From positions 45,834,193-45,898,192 of the forward strand of contig JAVMKO010000005.1 in the NCBI GenBank assembly GCA_032164245.1: 64,000 nucleotides of DNA, read 5' to 3'. Positions 20,581-31,787 of this stretch are shown one piece after another; the stretch's first letter is position 1, and each line of letters starts with the position of its first letter. Origin of the DNA: Sternotherus odoratus (taxonomy: Eukaryota > Chordata > Testudines > Kinosternidae). Both the position numbers and the translations under genes were made by a program. Under the pieces are notes generated by a model, which searched no databases, was not told where the DNA came from, and saw only the letters and a program-made list of their open reading frames with translations.

Positions 20581-21109
20581 CAGTAAACCCTCGATTTAAC
20601 GGACCTCGATTTAACGGACTTCGTATGCAACGGACAAAATTTCTGAGCAAGTCTGATGCATTCCTGATCCATTTCTGGCGGGCTGGCTGCCGGCTCCCGG
20701 CTGCCGCCCGGGTCACGGCAGCGGGCGGGCTGGCTGCCGGCTCCCGGCTGCCGCCCGGGTCCAGGCAGCGGGCGGGCTGGCTGCCGGCTCCCGGCTGCCG
20801 CCCGGGTCCAAGCAGCGGGCGGGCTGGCTTCCGGCTCCCGGCTGCCGCCCGGGTCCAGGCAGCGGTCGGGCTGGCTGCCGGCTCCCGGCTGCCGCCCGGG
20901 TCCAAGCAGCAGGCGGGATGCGGGGCTGCCGGCTCCCGGCTGCCGCCCGGGTCCAGGCAGCGGGCGGGATGCGGAGCTGTCGCCCCGACCCTGTGGCGGG
21001 CGGGCTGCTGCTCCGACAGCTTTTTTAAAAATTATTATTAAATAACGGACTTTTTGATTTAACGGACACCCCCTCGCCCGAATTAGTCCGTTAAATGGAG
21101 GTTTTACTG
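20581..21109. mobile_element. Tigger-like (TcMar) non-autonomous element with TA target duplication
   Basis: Left end CAGTAAACCCTCGATTTAAC and right end inverted CAGTAAAACCTCCATTTAAC are near-perfect terminal inverted repeats, each bordered by TA (20579-20580, 21110-21111), as in the pogo/Tigger group. The left end also repeats the subterminal box CTCGATTTAACGGAC. The interior is mostly a GC-rich minisatellite; there is no transposase. Confidence 0.85.
20677..20962. repeat. 47-bp minisatellite, six units, inside the Tigger-like element
   Basis: Five units of 47 bp (20677-20911) and a 51-bp sixth unit, each containing CTGGCTGCCGGCTCCCGGCT and GCCGCCCGGGTCC. Units differ at a few bases (e.g. 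GGCAGCG versus AAGCAGC). It yields long mirror open frames on both strands, which are not genes. Very GC-rich against an AT-rich intron. Confidence 0.9.
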
Positions 21110-21474
21110 TAGCTAGTTCATAGTAGCTGAAAGAGACACACATTAACTGTAATAATCTAAGAATGCAGCACTGCAGCTGATTTCCTAGCCAGCTCCTGTG
21201 AAAGGAATTGGCCTCTCAGCTGTTCTGCAAAGATGCTTGAAATGGTTTAAGCTTTGCTTTTCTCTGCCCACTTTGATTTGATTTGAATGCCATCATCTGA
21301 AAACCAAGAGTTTAAACAACTGGAGGGTTTTCCCTTGAGACAACCACTAATATCATGGCAACTATGATTTCAGATAACTCAATACAGATCCTGAGTTGCA
21401 GTGCTAGTGCCGGTTAACGTCAGGGAATCCCAGCGCTAAACTGCCTACCATCAATTCAGGCTAATAGAATACAG

Positions 21475-21680
21475 AAATATTTATATTGCTTTTCATCTGT
21501 AGATCTCAAAGCGCTTTATAAAGGAGGCAAGCATCATTACCCTGACAGATGGAGAAACTGAGGCATGGGGTGAAGAAGTGACTTGTTGAAAGTCACCCAG
21601 CAATCCAATGGCACAGCTGAGAATGGAACCCAGGTCTCCTGAATGTGATGCAATGCTCTATATACTAAGCCTCCAAAATA
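21475..21680. mobile_element. MIR-like SINE
   Basis: ATCTCAAAGCGCTTTATAAA, GGAGAAACTGAGGCATGGGG, AAGTCACCCAGCAATCC and GGAACCCAGGTCTCCTGA follow the CORE-SINE order. Confidence 0.6.
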
Positions 21681-22271
21681 GTAGGTGTCACGTGCCTGCG
21701 AAGTGACCACTGGGGAGGAGGAGCCTGTTCTTGCCGGAAATTGGTCTAACTCAGGCTACATAGCCTGATCCTTCAGTACACACATACAGCCACCGGTGAT
21801 ATGTGAAATGAAAGCTCACAGGATACTTACCAGCTGAACAGATGGCAGTGCGTTCCAGTCACTACCGAATTAGGGATTCGGGAACAAAATGTTACCAGTC
21901 TGGTGCTTTAAATAGAAACCCCACTCACCCTAAATCAAGTCAGTACAAGACCATTTTTCACGTAATCAAATCTTGTACATTTCACCCTTCTCTTTGTGGG
22001 TGTGTAAAGCAGCAGAGGAGAGTGGCAGACTGATTTGGTACATTTCAGTGCTTTGCATTGTGCACAGCAAAGAAATGCAATGCAGAGAAAGCCTCTGTGA
22101 CGAGAACATCATGCACTAAGTTTTCATTCAGAAAGGTGACACACAAAACCTTGGATTCTTGGTGACAGGTCGACACTGTGAGCAACGGACAAATAAAAAG
22201 TCACTTGTGAAGATGAAGCCGTGGATGCACATGTGCGTTGAGTAAGCCATGCACACAGCAGGCAAGGTTAC

Positions 22272-22549
22272 CTGGGAAAATCAGGGCTAACAGAAGAGAT
22301 CTGCCCTTGTAAAGTATCCAAGATGTTTCTCTGGGAATACAGCTGCAAGGGGGAATTAAATTGCACGTGCATCACTTTGAGTCCTGGCACCTCCACTTCC
22401 ACGGGGCTGTTGGGGCAGATCTGAGCGGCTTGCTTTAGCTGTTCGGGCCCCACTCTCACTTGGCTCGGGATGGAGGAGGTGCTGTGCCTCCTTTGCAATG
22501 GAGGCAAGGTGTGCGGCTGGAGAGGATTATAGACCGTTGCAAAGGGTGC
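22272..22549 (-). CDS. PDLIM1: Candidate alternative PDLIM1 exon (4b) with a second ZM motif, PDLIM3 skeletal type
   Basis: The minus strand is open for 278 bp between acceptor ccttctgggttccag (just right of 22549) and donor CCCAG|gtaacc (22266-22271). It starts in phase 0 and ends with two spare bases, exactly like exon 4 (197 bp), so it can replace exon 4 without shifting the frame (exons 4 and 4b together would shift it). The product includes QLKQAAQICPNSPVEVEVPG and a ZM motif, KVMHVQFNSPLQLYSQRN followed by ILDTLQGQIS. ZM motifs bind the alpha-actinin rod. The closest relative I know is the skeletal-muscle alternative segment of PDLIM3/ALP. Exon use is inferred: no transcript evidence is available. 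A gene-conversion or relic exon is the alternative. Confidence 0.8.
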
Positions 22550-24714
22550 CTGGAACCCAGAAGGCGATAAATGGCTAGAGGCAGGAAAGGGTTACAGGGA
22601 GGTTGGGGTTTGTTTTTTTTTAAGGTTGCAGAGTTGAGAGGAAAACACAGAAGGGGGAAGAAAGAAAGGAAGGAAGGGAGAAGTTAATGGAGGAGTAAAC
22701 CAAATTCCCAAGCAATTCTGAAATGAGTACTTCAAATCAGGCGTCCCTTTCACTAGAAGGATCCACCATATACAGATCAGCTGTATGGTAAAGCTTCTGG
22801 CTAATGCTGACCTTCCGGCCGAGCACAAAGGGTATGTCTACACTGAATCAGGAGACGTGACTGAGCGCAGGGAGGCATGCCTGAGTTAGTTTTAATCTAG
22901 TTAGATCGGGGATGCCTACATGAACTGCAGTCACACCTCCAGCCTGCAATGCAGACCACCCAAAGGGTACAGTGGAGCAGGAGGAATTAGATACCAAGTC
23001 CTTCACCTCACCCACCCCCCGTCACCATAAGGCAGTTCTTTTATAAAGTTCTGAAAACCAAATAGTGGTTGCAGTTTCTCTGGCCAGGCTCTGCATCGCT
23101 TACATCTGTGTAAATCCAGAGGAAAAGCGCTGGGCTGGACAATTTCAATGATGTTCCTCTGGAAGAACACCGGCACACACACCTGGCCTCTTGAGTTCAG
23201 AGGAAGATGCTCTGGATGGGTGCTGGAGGCTGTGCATTATGGAGCACCTGATGTTAGATGAACATGGGTTCAGCCCCACTTCAAAGTCTGAACCATTGAA
23301 AAACAAGCCACAGAGCGTAAGTCACTATTGTCTGGGGTTTGGACAAGTGAAGACCCCATTAAAGCAGGTAGCTGTTAATTCAATTCTGAAGGGACACTTG
23401 TTTGGTAAACAAAATCTTGCTAGGCTTTAGTCGCTATTTACAATCACTGCCACCTGCCCTCTTTCCAGGGAGGGAGGGGGGGAGTGACAGCCCCAGGAAG
23501 GAAGCAGAAAGCAAAAACAACGGTCCTTGGGGGCAGGGAAGCCAAATGTTATCAGAGCAGCTAGGAGATAGCATAAGCACTTATGGAACCATAGTTTCAG
23601 ACTGGTATTAAAAAGTCTCAATTTCTTCAACTTCTCCCTTTTGACTGCACCGGTTAGTCAGGGATTTAGAACTAGCACCTAAGGCACAGGCATAACTCTG
23701 CACTCGTGAAAGCAGGCCAGTATCCTCAGACTGTTATGGCCTTTGTTGTGTGTTTGTGCTGCACCTTGCACCCTGATGTCCTGGTCCATGACTAGTGCAA
23801 TACAAATAACACCAAAGGGCTCCGACTTCTTATCATCATTATTTCAATTTTACAGATGTGGAAACTGGGACTTTGGGAGGTTAAGTGAGTGACTTGCTCA
23901 AGGTCACAGAGGAAGCCACTGTCAGAGCCAAGAACAGAGCCCAGGAGGTTCCCGGCTCCCATCCCTGTGCTCCCATCATTAGACATACTTTGTTTTGTTT
24001 CTAGCACTTCAGACTAGAAGCAGGCTAGTTTTTTGGTGAAGTGCGTAACTTGGCAAGGGTCAGATGCAACCACAAACCCACCCCTGGGGCTGTTCAGCTG
24101 GGACAGCTGTGGAGGTAGGGTAGACTTTCAATCTCGATTGTATCACAGGATGAGCAGAAGAGAAACAACTGCCCAGAGCTCTCTGCAATTCTTTAAGATC
24201 CACAGAAAAGGGCAGTTTAATAAAAACTCCAAGCCTGGACATTGTCCCTGTAAGAGTTCAAAGCTCTCTCTGAAAAGGGACTGCTCTCTCCTCCGCACCA
24301 CACTGTACCCTTCCAGCACTGCTTGCAAAGCCAGAAGGCAAGACTTCAATTGTACAAAGTGCTGATAATAAAGCATTGGGCACCTGTTTCGGTCAGAGGG
24401 TGATTTTAAGGGCTGGTATGTCATGCTGAACGCACGCTGAAACGGCGCTGGTCTCTGGCAAACAAAAACACACAATTGTTAATTTCACCTTTGCACCTTG
24501 CAGAACATTCCCTGCCCCCACAAGCCATGACCCCCCTGGACCGCATCCAGGCTCACACACCTGTTAGCCGCACTCCTTCCACAAGCCTGAAAGAGAATTG
24601 TCCCGTGTCAAAGAATGAATCCGCTCGCAATGAGTGTATGACAAAGCTCGCTCCATGATAAACAGACACCCCACCAAGGAGGGGGCAGGGAGAGAGAAGT
24701 GGGGAACTACTTAC
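22550..24714 (-). other. PDLIM1: PDLIM1 intron between exons 4 and 4b (2.2 kb)
   Basis: Donor gtaagtag at 24707-24714, acceptor beside 22549. Contains a purine-rich GAAA/GGAA stretch near 22650, a MITE-like start at 22832 (GGGTATGTCTACACTG) and a MIR-like SINE at 23820-23985. No further exon seen. Confidence 0.7.
23820..23985. mobile_element. MIR-like SINE fragment
   Basis: TTTTACAGATGTGGAAACTG, GACTTGCTCAAGGTCACAGA and AACAGAGCCCAGGAGG give the CORE-SINE order. Confidence 0.5.
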
Positions 24715-24911
24715 GGCTTGCTGGGCTCCTGGGCATCACCAGATGACTTAGACTCCACAGCACTGTTGAAGGTCTGGATGTTTTCTGAGGAGTACAGGCC
24801 TGCGGGGCTGTTGTACTGGGCAGTGATCACTTTGGGGGCAGTGCTGGAAGCGGTGGCAGCAGTGAATGGCATAGCACTCCGGTTGTGCGCGCTTCCTATG
24901 TGCCTTATTTC
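24715..24911 (-). CDS. PDLIM1: PDLIM1 exon 4: canonical ZM motif
   Basis: Encodes EIRHIGSAHNRSAMPFTA, then VITAQYNSPAGLYSSENIQ and TFNSAVESKSSGDAQEPSKP, the ZM region of PDLIM1, which contacts alpha-actinin. Acceptor cccttgcatgcag, donor CC|gtaagt. 197 bp, phase 0 in, phase 2 out, in agreement with exons 3 and 5. Resembles the smooth-muscle type exon of the paralog PDLIM3. Confidence 0.95.
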
Positions 24912-26494
24912 CTGCATGCAAGGGAGCAAAGGCAACGTCAGAAGTGTCCGACATGCAGGAGGGACGTGCCAGGGCAGCTTGATGAACATGCAGCAGGAGG
25001 GCAGCTCTCCAGAACCAGAGAAGCACTCAGCCCAAATCCACCCAGCTGCGACCCTATAATGGGACAGAGCTCTCAGCAGACTGAGGATCTTCGCACTATG
25101 AGCATCCCTAGACCCAGCTGCTCACTCTGCAGGACAGTGAAAGAGTCTATAAAGCAGACATTAGGCTTCAGTGACACAGATCACTGGAAAGATGGGGCTG
25201 GGGCACACCTAGCAGAGCTATTGTCTTGAGCTGTCCGCAGACTTCACTGGATCCACTGCATTCGGTCTCAAGATTTTTTATTTTTATTTTTTTATTAATG
25301 GACTGGTTCGATATCGGAGCACAAGTTGACAAAACCGTCCTCTCACAGAGGCCCCCTGTAAGCCAGCCCTGGGAGCAGGATTGTCCAGATTGATCATGTG
25401 GCTGGGCTTCCATTCAGATCTCATGTAGGCTGACATTTTCAAAACGTGACTAGTGGATTGGTCAATGCGGGGGGGGGGGGGGGGGAGGAAGAGAACCTCA
25501 CATACCTTCAAGAGGCCCGATTTTCAGAGGATGGGTGCTCAGCACTATCCAAAAGTCAGGCCGGATTAAGGTATCTCAAGTTGAGCACTGAACAATTGAG
25601 ACATTCAAAAAATGACTCACCACTTCTGAAAATATCCCCTCATATTCTCACAGACATCAAGAGGAGAAGTGGTAAGGGTCAAATTCTTGCATGTGGTTCC
25701 CGAGTAACAAATAGGTTAGTTATCAAGACAGTGGACCTGCTACAAGGCTGCACCCCCCGCCCTCATTTAATTCAGTCAATCTTCCAATCTGAGCCGCCAA
25801 TCAATTTGATCAAAAACTCCAAACCAAAATTCCTTAGTATTTATTTGATCAAAATAAAGAATGGAAGGTTTTGGGGTTTTTTAAATATTCCACTGTCATC
25901 TTGCCTTTCAATATCACTTTTCATCCAAAGCACTTAATGTTGGGTAAGTCTGAACCTCATCCTCAGGCCCAGCAATGAGGAGCAGAGAGGTAAGTGACAG
26001 GACAAGACCACAGAGCTAACTGGTGCCAGGCCTGCCCATTCCCAGGACCTCTGGACTAGCCATTAGATTATGCTGCCTTTTGCCAACATAAAGAGGGAAG
26101 GTGTAATGCTGCAAAGCTGCCTTTGGCAGCAAAAATTCTGTTGTTTTGCCGACAAAATAAAACCACCTCAATGAAAGGCATAGAGCATTTTGTGGCAAAT
26201 TATCAGTGTAGACACTATTTGTTTTGTTGACATCCCACAATTCCCCGTTATGACCTCTGGTTTCATCTTTCATCTCTGTTGCCCTGCAGTCATGCACCCC
26301 TCCTCTTTCAAAACTCTGGGAAGTGTTTGACAGTATCTGAGAACAAAGAGCAAATCATGAACATGGAATGTTCCTGTTTTGCCCTAGGAATACTATACAA
26401 TGGCAAGCAGAGGGGGGAGGGGGAGTGAGTGAGTGTGTGTGTGGGGGGGAGAGTGCTTGAGGGGAGATATGTAAACTCAGAGCTAATTGAGGCG

Positions 26495-26945
26495 TGGCTC
26501 TCTGTGGACTAGGGAAGCTGGGGGCAGGTTGATTGGAACACCTGCAATCAATTAAGGCCCTGTTAAGAACCTAATAAAACCCCCTGCTTCAGGCAGACAT
26601 GGGAGGAGGAAAGGAGTTGGAGCAGTTTGGAACCAAGTTGACCCTAGGTAAAGAGACACCCGGCTTGTGTAGAGAGGAGGCAGGAAGCCCCCACAAGCTG
26701 AAGGGTAGGAGAGGGAAGTAGCCCAGGGGAAGGAATAGCTAATTCACGTGGTTTACCGCTATCCTCAGGGCCCCTGGGCTGGGACCAGAGTAGAGGGCGG
26801 GCCCAGGTCCCTCCCTCTCCACTCCCCTAGGATACTAGTGGGGAAGTTAATACCCTGTTCAGGGGCAAGAAATGGTGCCCTGAACCCCTCACAAGAAGAG
26901 AAAGCGCAGGACCCACCATAATAGTGGTGGCAATTTGCCACAGTT
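26495..26945. mobile_element. LTR-like repeat
   Basis: TTGATTGGAACACCTGCAAT and, further on, GGGCCCCTGGGCTGGGACC and AGTAGAGGGCGGGCCCAGG resemble a long terminal repeat family I recall from turtles. No second LTR, PBS or target duplication was found, so it would be a decayed solo LTR. Confidence 0.4.
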
Positions 26946-26974
26946 GCTTCCACATTCCTCAGCATGGAGAGCTC

Positions 26975-27214
26975 ACAGATAATACATTTTAATGTTTTTA
27001 GAAAGTCTCTTTCTATAAGTCTTCAATATAGAACTAAACTATTGTTGTATATAAAGTAAATAAGGCTTTTAAAATGTTTAAGAATCTTCATTTAAAATTA
27101 AATTAAAATGCTGAGACCCCCACACTGATAGCGAGAACCTGGGCAGTGCGAGTGCCATTGAAAATCAACTTGTGTGCCATCTTTGGCACGTGTGCCATAG
27201 GTTGCCTATCCCTG
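26975..27214. mobile_element. 3' part of a hAT element ending GGTTGCCTATCCCTG
   Basis: AT-rich body with TAATACATTTTAATGTTTTT and AAACTATTGTTGTATATAAA, then GGCACGTGTGCCATAGGTTG and a terminal CCCTG. The 3' end is intact; the 5' end is lost against the LTR-like repeat on the left. Confidence 0.55.
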
Positions 27215-27976
27215 CTCTAGATCTTTCAAATTTGTGATGACCCCAGTTCCATCATTAAGGGTCTCAGGCCCAAGTGTCAGAATATTAACCAGAGGCCTCA
27301 TCACCACCTTAGCTTCCTGGGTCTACAGTCCCCTACCCCAATTAACACAGCACTCCTTCTGTACATCTCAGAATCCTAAAGCAATGCTACCCAAGCTTCT
27401 CTTTGACCTCTGGTACAGAATAAACCACCCATTTCAAAATGACAAACCGATTCCCCATAAAATGTTCGTTTTAATGTTCGGAAACATTTCTAGATTTCCT
27501 TAGCCAGCTGGCTGCTGTCCCCAACTGACAGAGTCCATTGGAATTGCTCTCACTCATGAGTTTCAAGTCATTAGGAACCAATGAGGTAGCTAGAGCCAGT
27601 CATGTGTGGGCTAGTAAGCGGGGCTTTCACATGTCATCTCCAATTGAAGTGCCTGGGCGTTAGGCCTGTAGCTTTCCCACACATGGATGAAAGACCGACC
27701 CCTACAATAAGAAGTTAATGTCCCATTTACCCAGCAGTGTTCAAGCCTTTTGTTCAAGTCTTATTTCAAGAACAATGATGACACTGCTCTCCTGCCTATA
27801 GTCTCTCCCATGGGAAAGACAGTGTGTGGTAGCAAGAAATGAGAGTGACCACTCTGTCAATTATCCAAGGGAAGAATCAATATTCTTATCCCCAGAAAGA
27901 ATTGCCTTAATGCAATTATTAAAACCCCTGTTAAGAGGATGCAAGTAGGAAACAGTTTCAGACCTGTGTATAATAA

Positions 27977-29097
27977 TACTCCTGGGGGCATTCTGCAGAA
28001 CTGTGCACTGGCAGAAAACACCCCTCCCCCCGGCTTTCCTGTGTTTCCCTGCAGAAAACGGCACAAAAACAAAGGGAAGCGGGGGGGGGGGGGAGGCCAT
28101 GGGGTGACCATGGGCTCATTATTGGGGAGGTGGGGTATTGCCACCTCCAAACAGGCGAGGCATACTCTACTAACTCTGCAGCTAAACACCGCCTCCTGGG
28201 TTCTAGTGCCAGTCATGATGTGCAACAGTGAGTGCCCGCAGTGGGGCTGGGGGAAATGAGGGAGGGAGGGAGGGAGGGTGAGGGAAGAAAGTGGGGGTGA
28301 AAGGGAATCTGGGAGTGAGGGGAAAGGGATGAAGAATCAGGAGCCCGGCATGCGGTGTCCACTCAGCAGCAGCTGGGGCTTCCCCGCTAAGCAGGCCCAT
28401 TGAACCCTCACCCTGACAAGCCCTACCCACCTGAACCTGTACCCCTCCAACGGGCCCCCCACACCCAAAGCCCCACCCCACTGATCCCCAACCAGCTGCA
28501 CCTGGACCCTCACCCCATCAAGCCCCACTCCCCCATCACCCAGACCCTCCCACTGTGTCCCCCACAACCAGACCTCCCCCACCAAGCCTCATCTTCCCAC
28601 ACGTAGTCCCCCCCCCACCTGAGCCCCAACCACCGTCACCTGGATCTCCTGCAGAGTCCTACTGCACCCAGAACCCCACAATGAGACCCTGTACATCTAG
28701 ATCCTTCACTGAGCCGTCCGCACCCAGAATGCTCCCCACAGAAACCTCTCACCCCATACCTGGATCCCTCCACACTAAGCCAATGCAAACTTGGATTCTG
28801 CTGGGCTGAACCTGCCCACCCACACCAGGTGCACTTGGCACAGAGGGGCAGGGCCCCAGGGTATTTCTGTGGCACTCCCAGACCTTGCACTGTGGCAGGG
28901 GCAGGCTCACTGCTGAGTCCCTATACTGGGAGGAGTGGGGGATTGAGGAAGGAGATCACCCTGAATGCAGCCAGTGGCCTGTGCTACCCACTGCCATCCT
29001 GAAGCCACATTTATTTACTGACAAATAAAATTTGCAGAATTTTAAAATATTGTGCACATCATTTTTAATTTTTTGGTGCAGAATTCCCTCAGGAGTA
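27977..29097. mobile_element. TIR element (TACTCCTGGGGG family) with A/T-rich target duplication
   Basis: Left end TACTCCTGGGGGCATTCTGC, right end inverted TACTCCTGAGGGAATTCTGC. Flanks ataataa (27970-27976) and ataataa (29098-29104), 7-8 bp. The interior has a GGGA repeat (28256-28277), a 13-G run and a C-rich stretch (28400-28800), with no transposase. Likely a hAT-like non-autonomous element given the duplication length. Confidence 0.7.
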
Positions 29098-30059
29098 ATA
29101 ATAATTTACTTAGTGAGAGCCTGAGTCTGATTTGTAGACTTTATGTTAAAGAGAGCTACACAGTTAGCTCAAATGAGCACGAGATTTAGGTTGTGTCAGA
29201 TTCTGCAAGAAGAGAAACATTTACATTTTTAGCAAAAATTATGAAAAGTGAAGTTTTCTGTTTTTGTTTTTAATAGGTTTGTGATTTGCTCGGTTTTTCA
29301 ATATAGCTATTCATTTCCTTGCACTGTGGATAGCCCAATTACTACAGCACTGAAGACAAATGAACTGTAAACAAAAAGTGGAACTATCAAGTCTATTTTT
29401 CTTGTCTGAGCAGAGAGAGGGGCAAAAAGAAAACGGCTAAGAGTTAACTGCAGTAACACACAACCATGATGCAAGACTAGAGCTTTAAAGTTGGGGCAGA
29501 GAAGGCAGATATATACACGAAGAGTGGCAGGTCAGGACTTCATGCAGAAGGAGTCAAGGATGAGGCTGGGAGCTGCAGGGCAGTTGTTGACTACAATGTG
29601 AGTGTGTCTGGGAGAGTGGGGGTTAGTTTGACACAGTGGCTGGACAGGAGACACCAAACAGTACACAGGTGGAAAGGATGGAGGGGATGGAGAAATATGT
29701 GAGAGGCAACAGCAAAGAGGTGGTGGGTAGTTGATGAGATCAACCATGGAAAATATACAGAAAGAGGAGAGTGGTGAAACTAAGTACAGCAGGAGTAGCC
29801 CTAGTAATTTTGCCGACCAGGATGGGAAACATTTTTGGTGCTGTCCCCCCTCTGAGATTGAAATGGAAGGGGGGAAATGCAGAGCAGCACAGCAATCCTG
29901 CACCCCCTGCAAGCTGGTGCATAGGGCAACGTCCCTGCCCACCTGCCCCTAGAACTAACCCTGGAGGAACTGTAAGGGATGCCAAGAGGAAGGGAGCACA
30001 TCAAAGAGGTGTTAGAGAGGGACTAACTGGTAGGGACAGAGCTGGAGAGAGAAGAAACA

Positions 30060-30200
30060 GAGAAGTGCTATCACCCTTTTCTCATAAATGATAAGTGATC
30101 AGCCCAGGGTCACACAGGAAGTTTGGGGCAGAGCAGGGAATTGAACCTAGGTCTCCCCAGACCTAGGCTACTGTCCTAACCACTGGACCATTCTTCTTGG
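30060..30200. mobile_element. MIR-like SINE fragment
   Basis: CAGCCCAGGGTCACACAGGA, GAATTGAACCTAGGTCTCC and CTAACCACTGGACCATTC follow the SINE 3' order. Confidence 0.5.
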
Positions 30201-31101
30201 GAGTCACAGAAGAAGATGTGACTGCAGCATGTTAAGAAGAAGCTGCTCACCTGTCTCAGCCAGGCATTCTGTTGTACCGTCCTACCCTGTTTTTAACTTA
30301 ATCTGCAGAGGCAGAACTAGCGCTTTCATGTAGCAAACGCAGGATATAGAATATCAGGACCTCCTTTGTCCTGGCAAAAATGTTTGGCTTGGTTGCCAAC
30401 TCTTGCCATATTTGGCATTTTTCTTAATGCTCCAGCTCCCGTAGTCATGTGATTACACGAGAATCACAGCTTTCATTTTTTTTAAAAAAGTAAGTTTCTA
30501 GCCCTCATGATTTCAGAGGAAGGTCTGAAAGGTGACACCTAAAAGCTCAAACATAAGAAGATAAATAAAAAGAACCCAAATATATTACTTTTTGAGGGGT
30601 GGGTGCGATTCATGATTTTTGAACACTTAGGGTTTGGAGTACTGCTAAGGTTACTGAGATTACAAAACCGCTATAACAAGAAAGGGTGGGGAAGACAGCA
30701 CTAAAGAACTGGCTCTTGGACATCATGTGTTTTAATATCAGTTTCATTACACAAGGAAAAGCAGATGGCCAAATAAGGAAATGGTCCAGTCCAGAAAAGG
30801 AACTTCCCCAGCATGTTAGTTCTTCCTTGATTACATTTCCTTTCCCAGCATCTCGTTAACAAGAAATGTGACTAATATCAGCTCTTTCCGGGGACTTTTG
30901 TACTACCTGGAGGCAGATCCTGCAGCTTTCTGCTCCACCCATCCTGTGTGACCGCTTTGGCTCACTTTCCTGGCTATGGTCTGGTAACCCAAGGAAGCAA
31001 TGGGTTTGGTGGTGTTTATCTTTCTTGGCAGGTTTGCTTTGGAGAGGGACCAAACAGCAAACACTGAAGCCTCAGAATGAGATTTTTAGAAGCATCTAAG
31101 G

Positions 31102-31787
31102 CAGGGGTGGGCAAACCTTTTGGCCCGAGGGCCATATCGGGGTTGCAAAATTGTATGGAGGGCGGGGTAGGGAAGGCTGTGCCTCTGCAAACAGCTTGGC
31201 CCCACTCCCTATCCAACCCCTTCCCATTTCCTGCCCCCTGACTGCCCCCCCTCAGAATCCCCAACCAAACTCCCTGCTCCTTGTCCCCTGACCACCCCCT
31301 CCAGAGACACCCCCACCCCAACCACCCCCAGGACCTCACCCCACTATCTAAGCCTCCATGCTCCTTGCCTTCTGTCTGCCCCCTCCTGAGATCCCCCCCC
31401 CACCCAAACCCCTCCGCTCCCTGTCCCGACTACCCTGATCCCTATTCACCCCCTGCCCCGCCCCCAGGACTCCCATATGTCTATCCAACCCCTCTGTTCC
31501 CCATCCCCTCCGCCCCATCCAACCACCCTCTATCCCTTATCCAACCTCTCAGCCCCAGCCCACTTACTATGCTGCTCAAAGCAGTGCATCTGGCTCCACA
31601 TGTCTGGCTCCACGCTACCCCACCACAGCGTGCAGCCCCACCCCACCCAGGGCGCTGCCCGCACAGCGCGCTGAGGCTCTGGGGGCGGGGGGACAGAGTG
31701 GGAGGGGATAGGGGAAGACTCAGGGGACCGGGAAGGAAGATCCCGCAGGGCGGATGTGGCCCGCAGGCCGTGGTTTGCCCACCCCTG
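31102..31787. mobile_element. Non-autonomous hAT, CAGGGGTGGGC family, copy 2, exact target duplication
   Basis: Ends CAGGGGTGGGCAAACCTTTT and inverted CAGGGGTGGGCAAACCACGG. The flanks are both atctaagg (31094-31101 and 31788-31795), an exact 8-bp duplication. The interior is C-rich with repeating CCC-CT-CTGCTCCCTG-like units; the 170-aa open frame at 31281-31793 is an artefact of this. Confidence 0.92.

Larger units (their letters stand above)
17877..22271 (-). other. PDLIM1: PDLIM1 intron between exons 4b and 5 (4.4 kb)
   Basis: Holds A and T runs (17890, 19756), a MIR-like SINE near 18600-18790, the Tigger-like element with minisatellite at 20581-21109 and another MIR-like SINE at 21475-21680. 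The 104-aa minus-strand open frame at 19080-19394 shows no known domain. Nothing else recognised. Confidence 0.7.

Noticed and set aside
20677..20962. Regular repeat resembling a CRISPR array
   Set aside because: Units are contiguous without spacers, GC-rich, and sit within a transposon of a vertebrate genome.
20562..21143. 159-aa and 191-aa open frames on opposite strands
   Set aside because: They are translations of a 47-bp minisatellite whose unit happens to lack stops.
22272..22549. Exon 4b as a processed PDLIM3 pseudogene
   Set aside because: It has splice sites at both ends, intron sequence around it, correct phase for PDLIM1 neighbours, and no other PDLIM3 exons or polyA tail.
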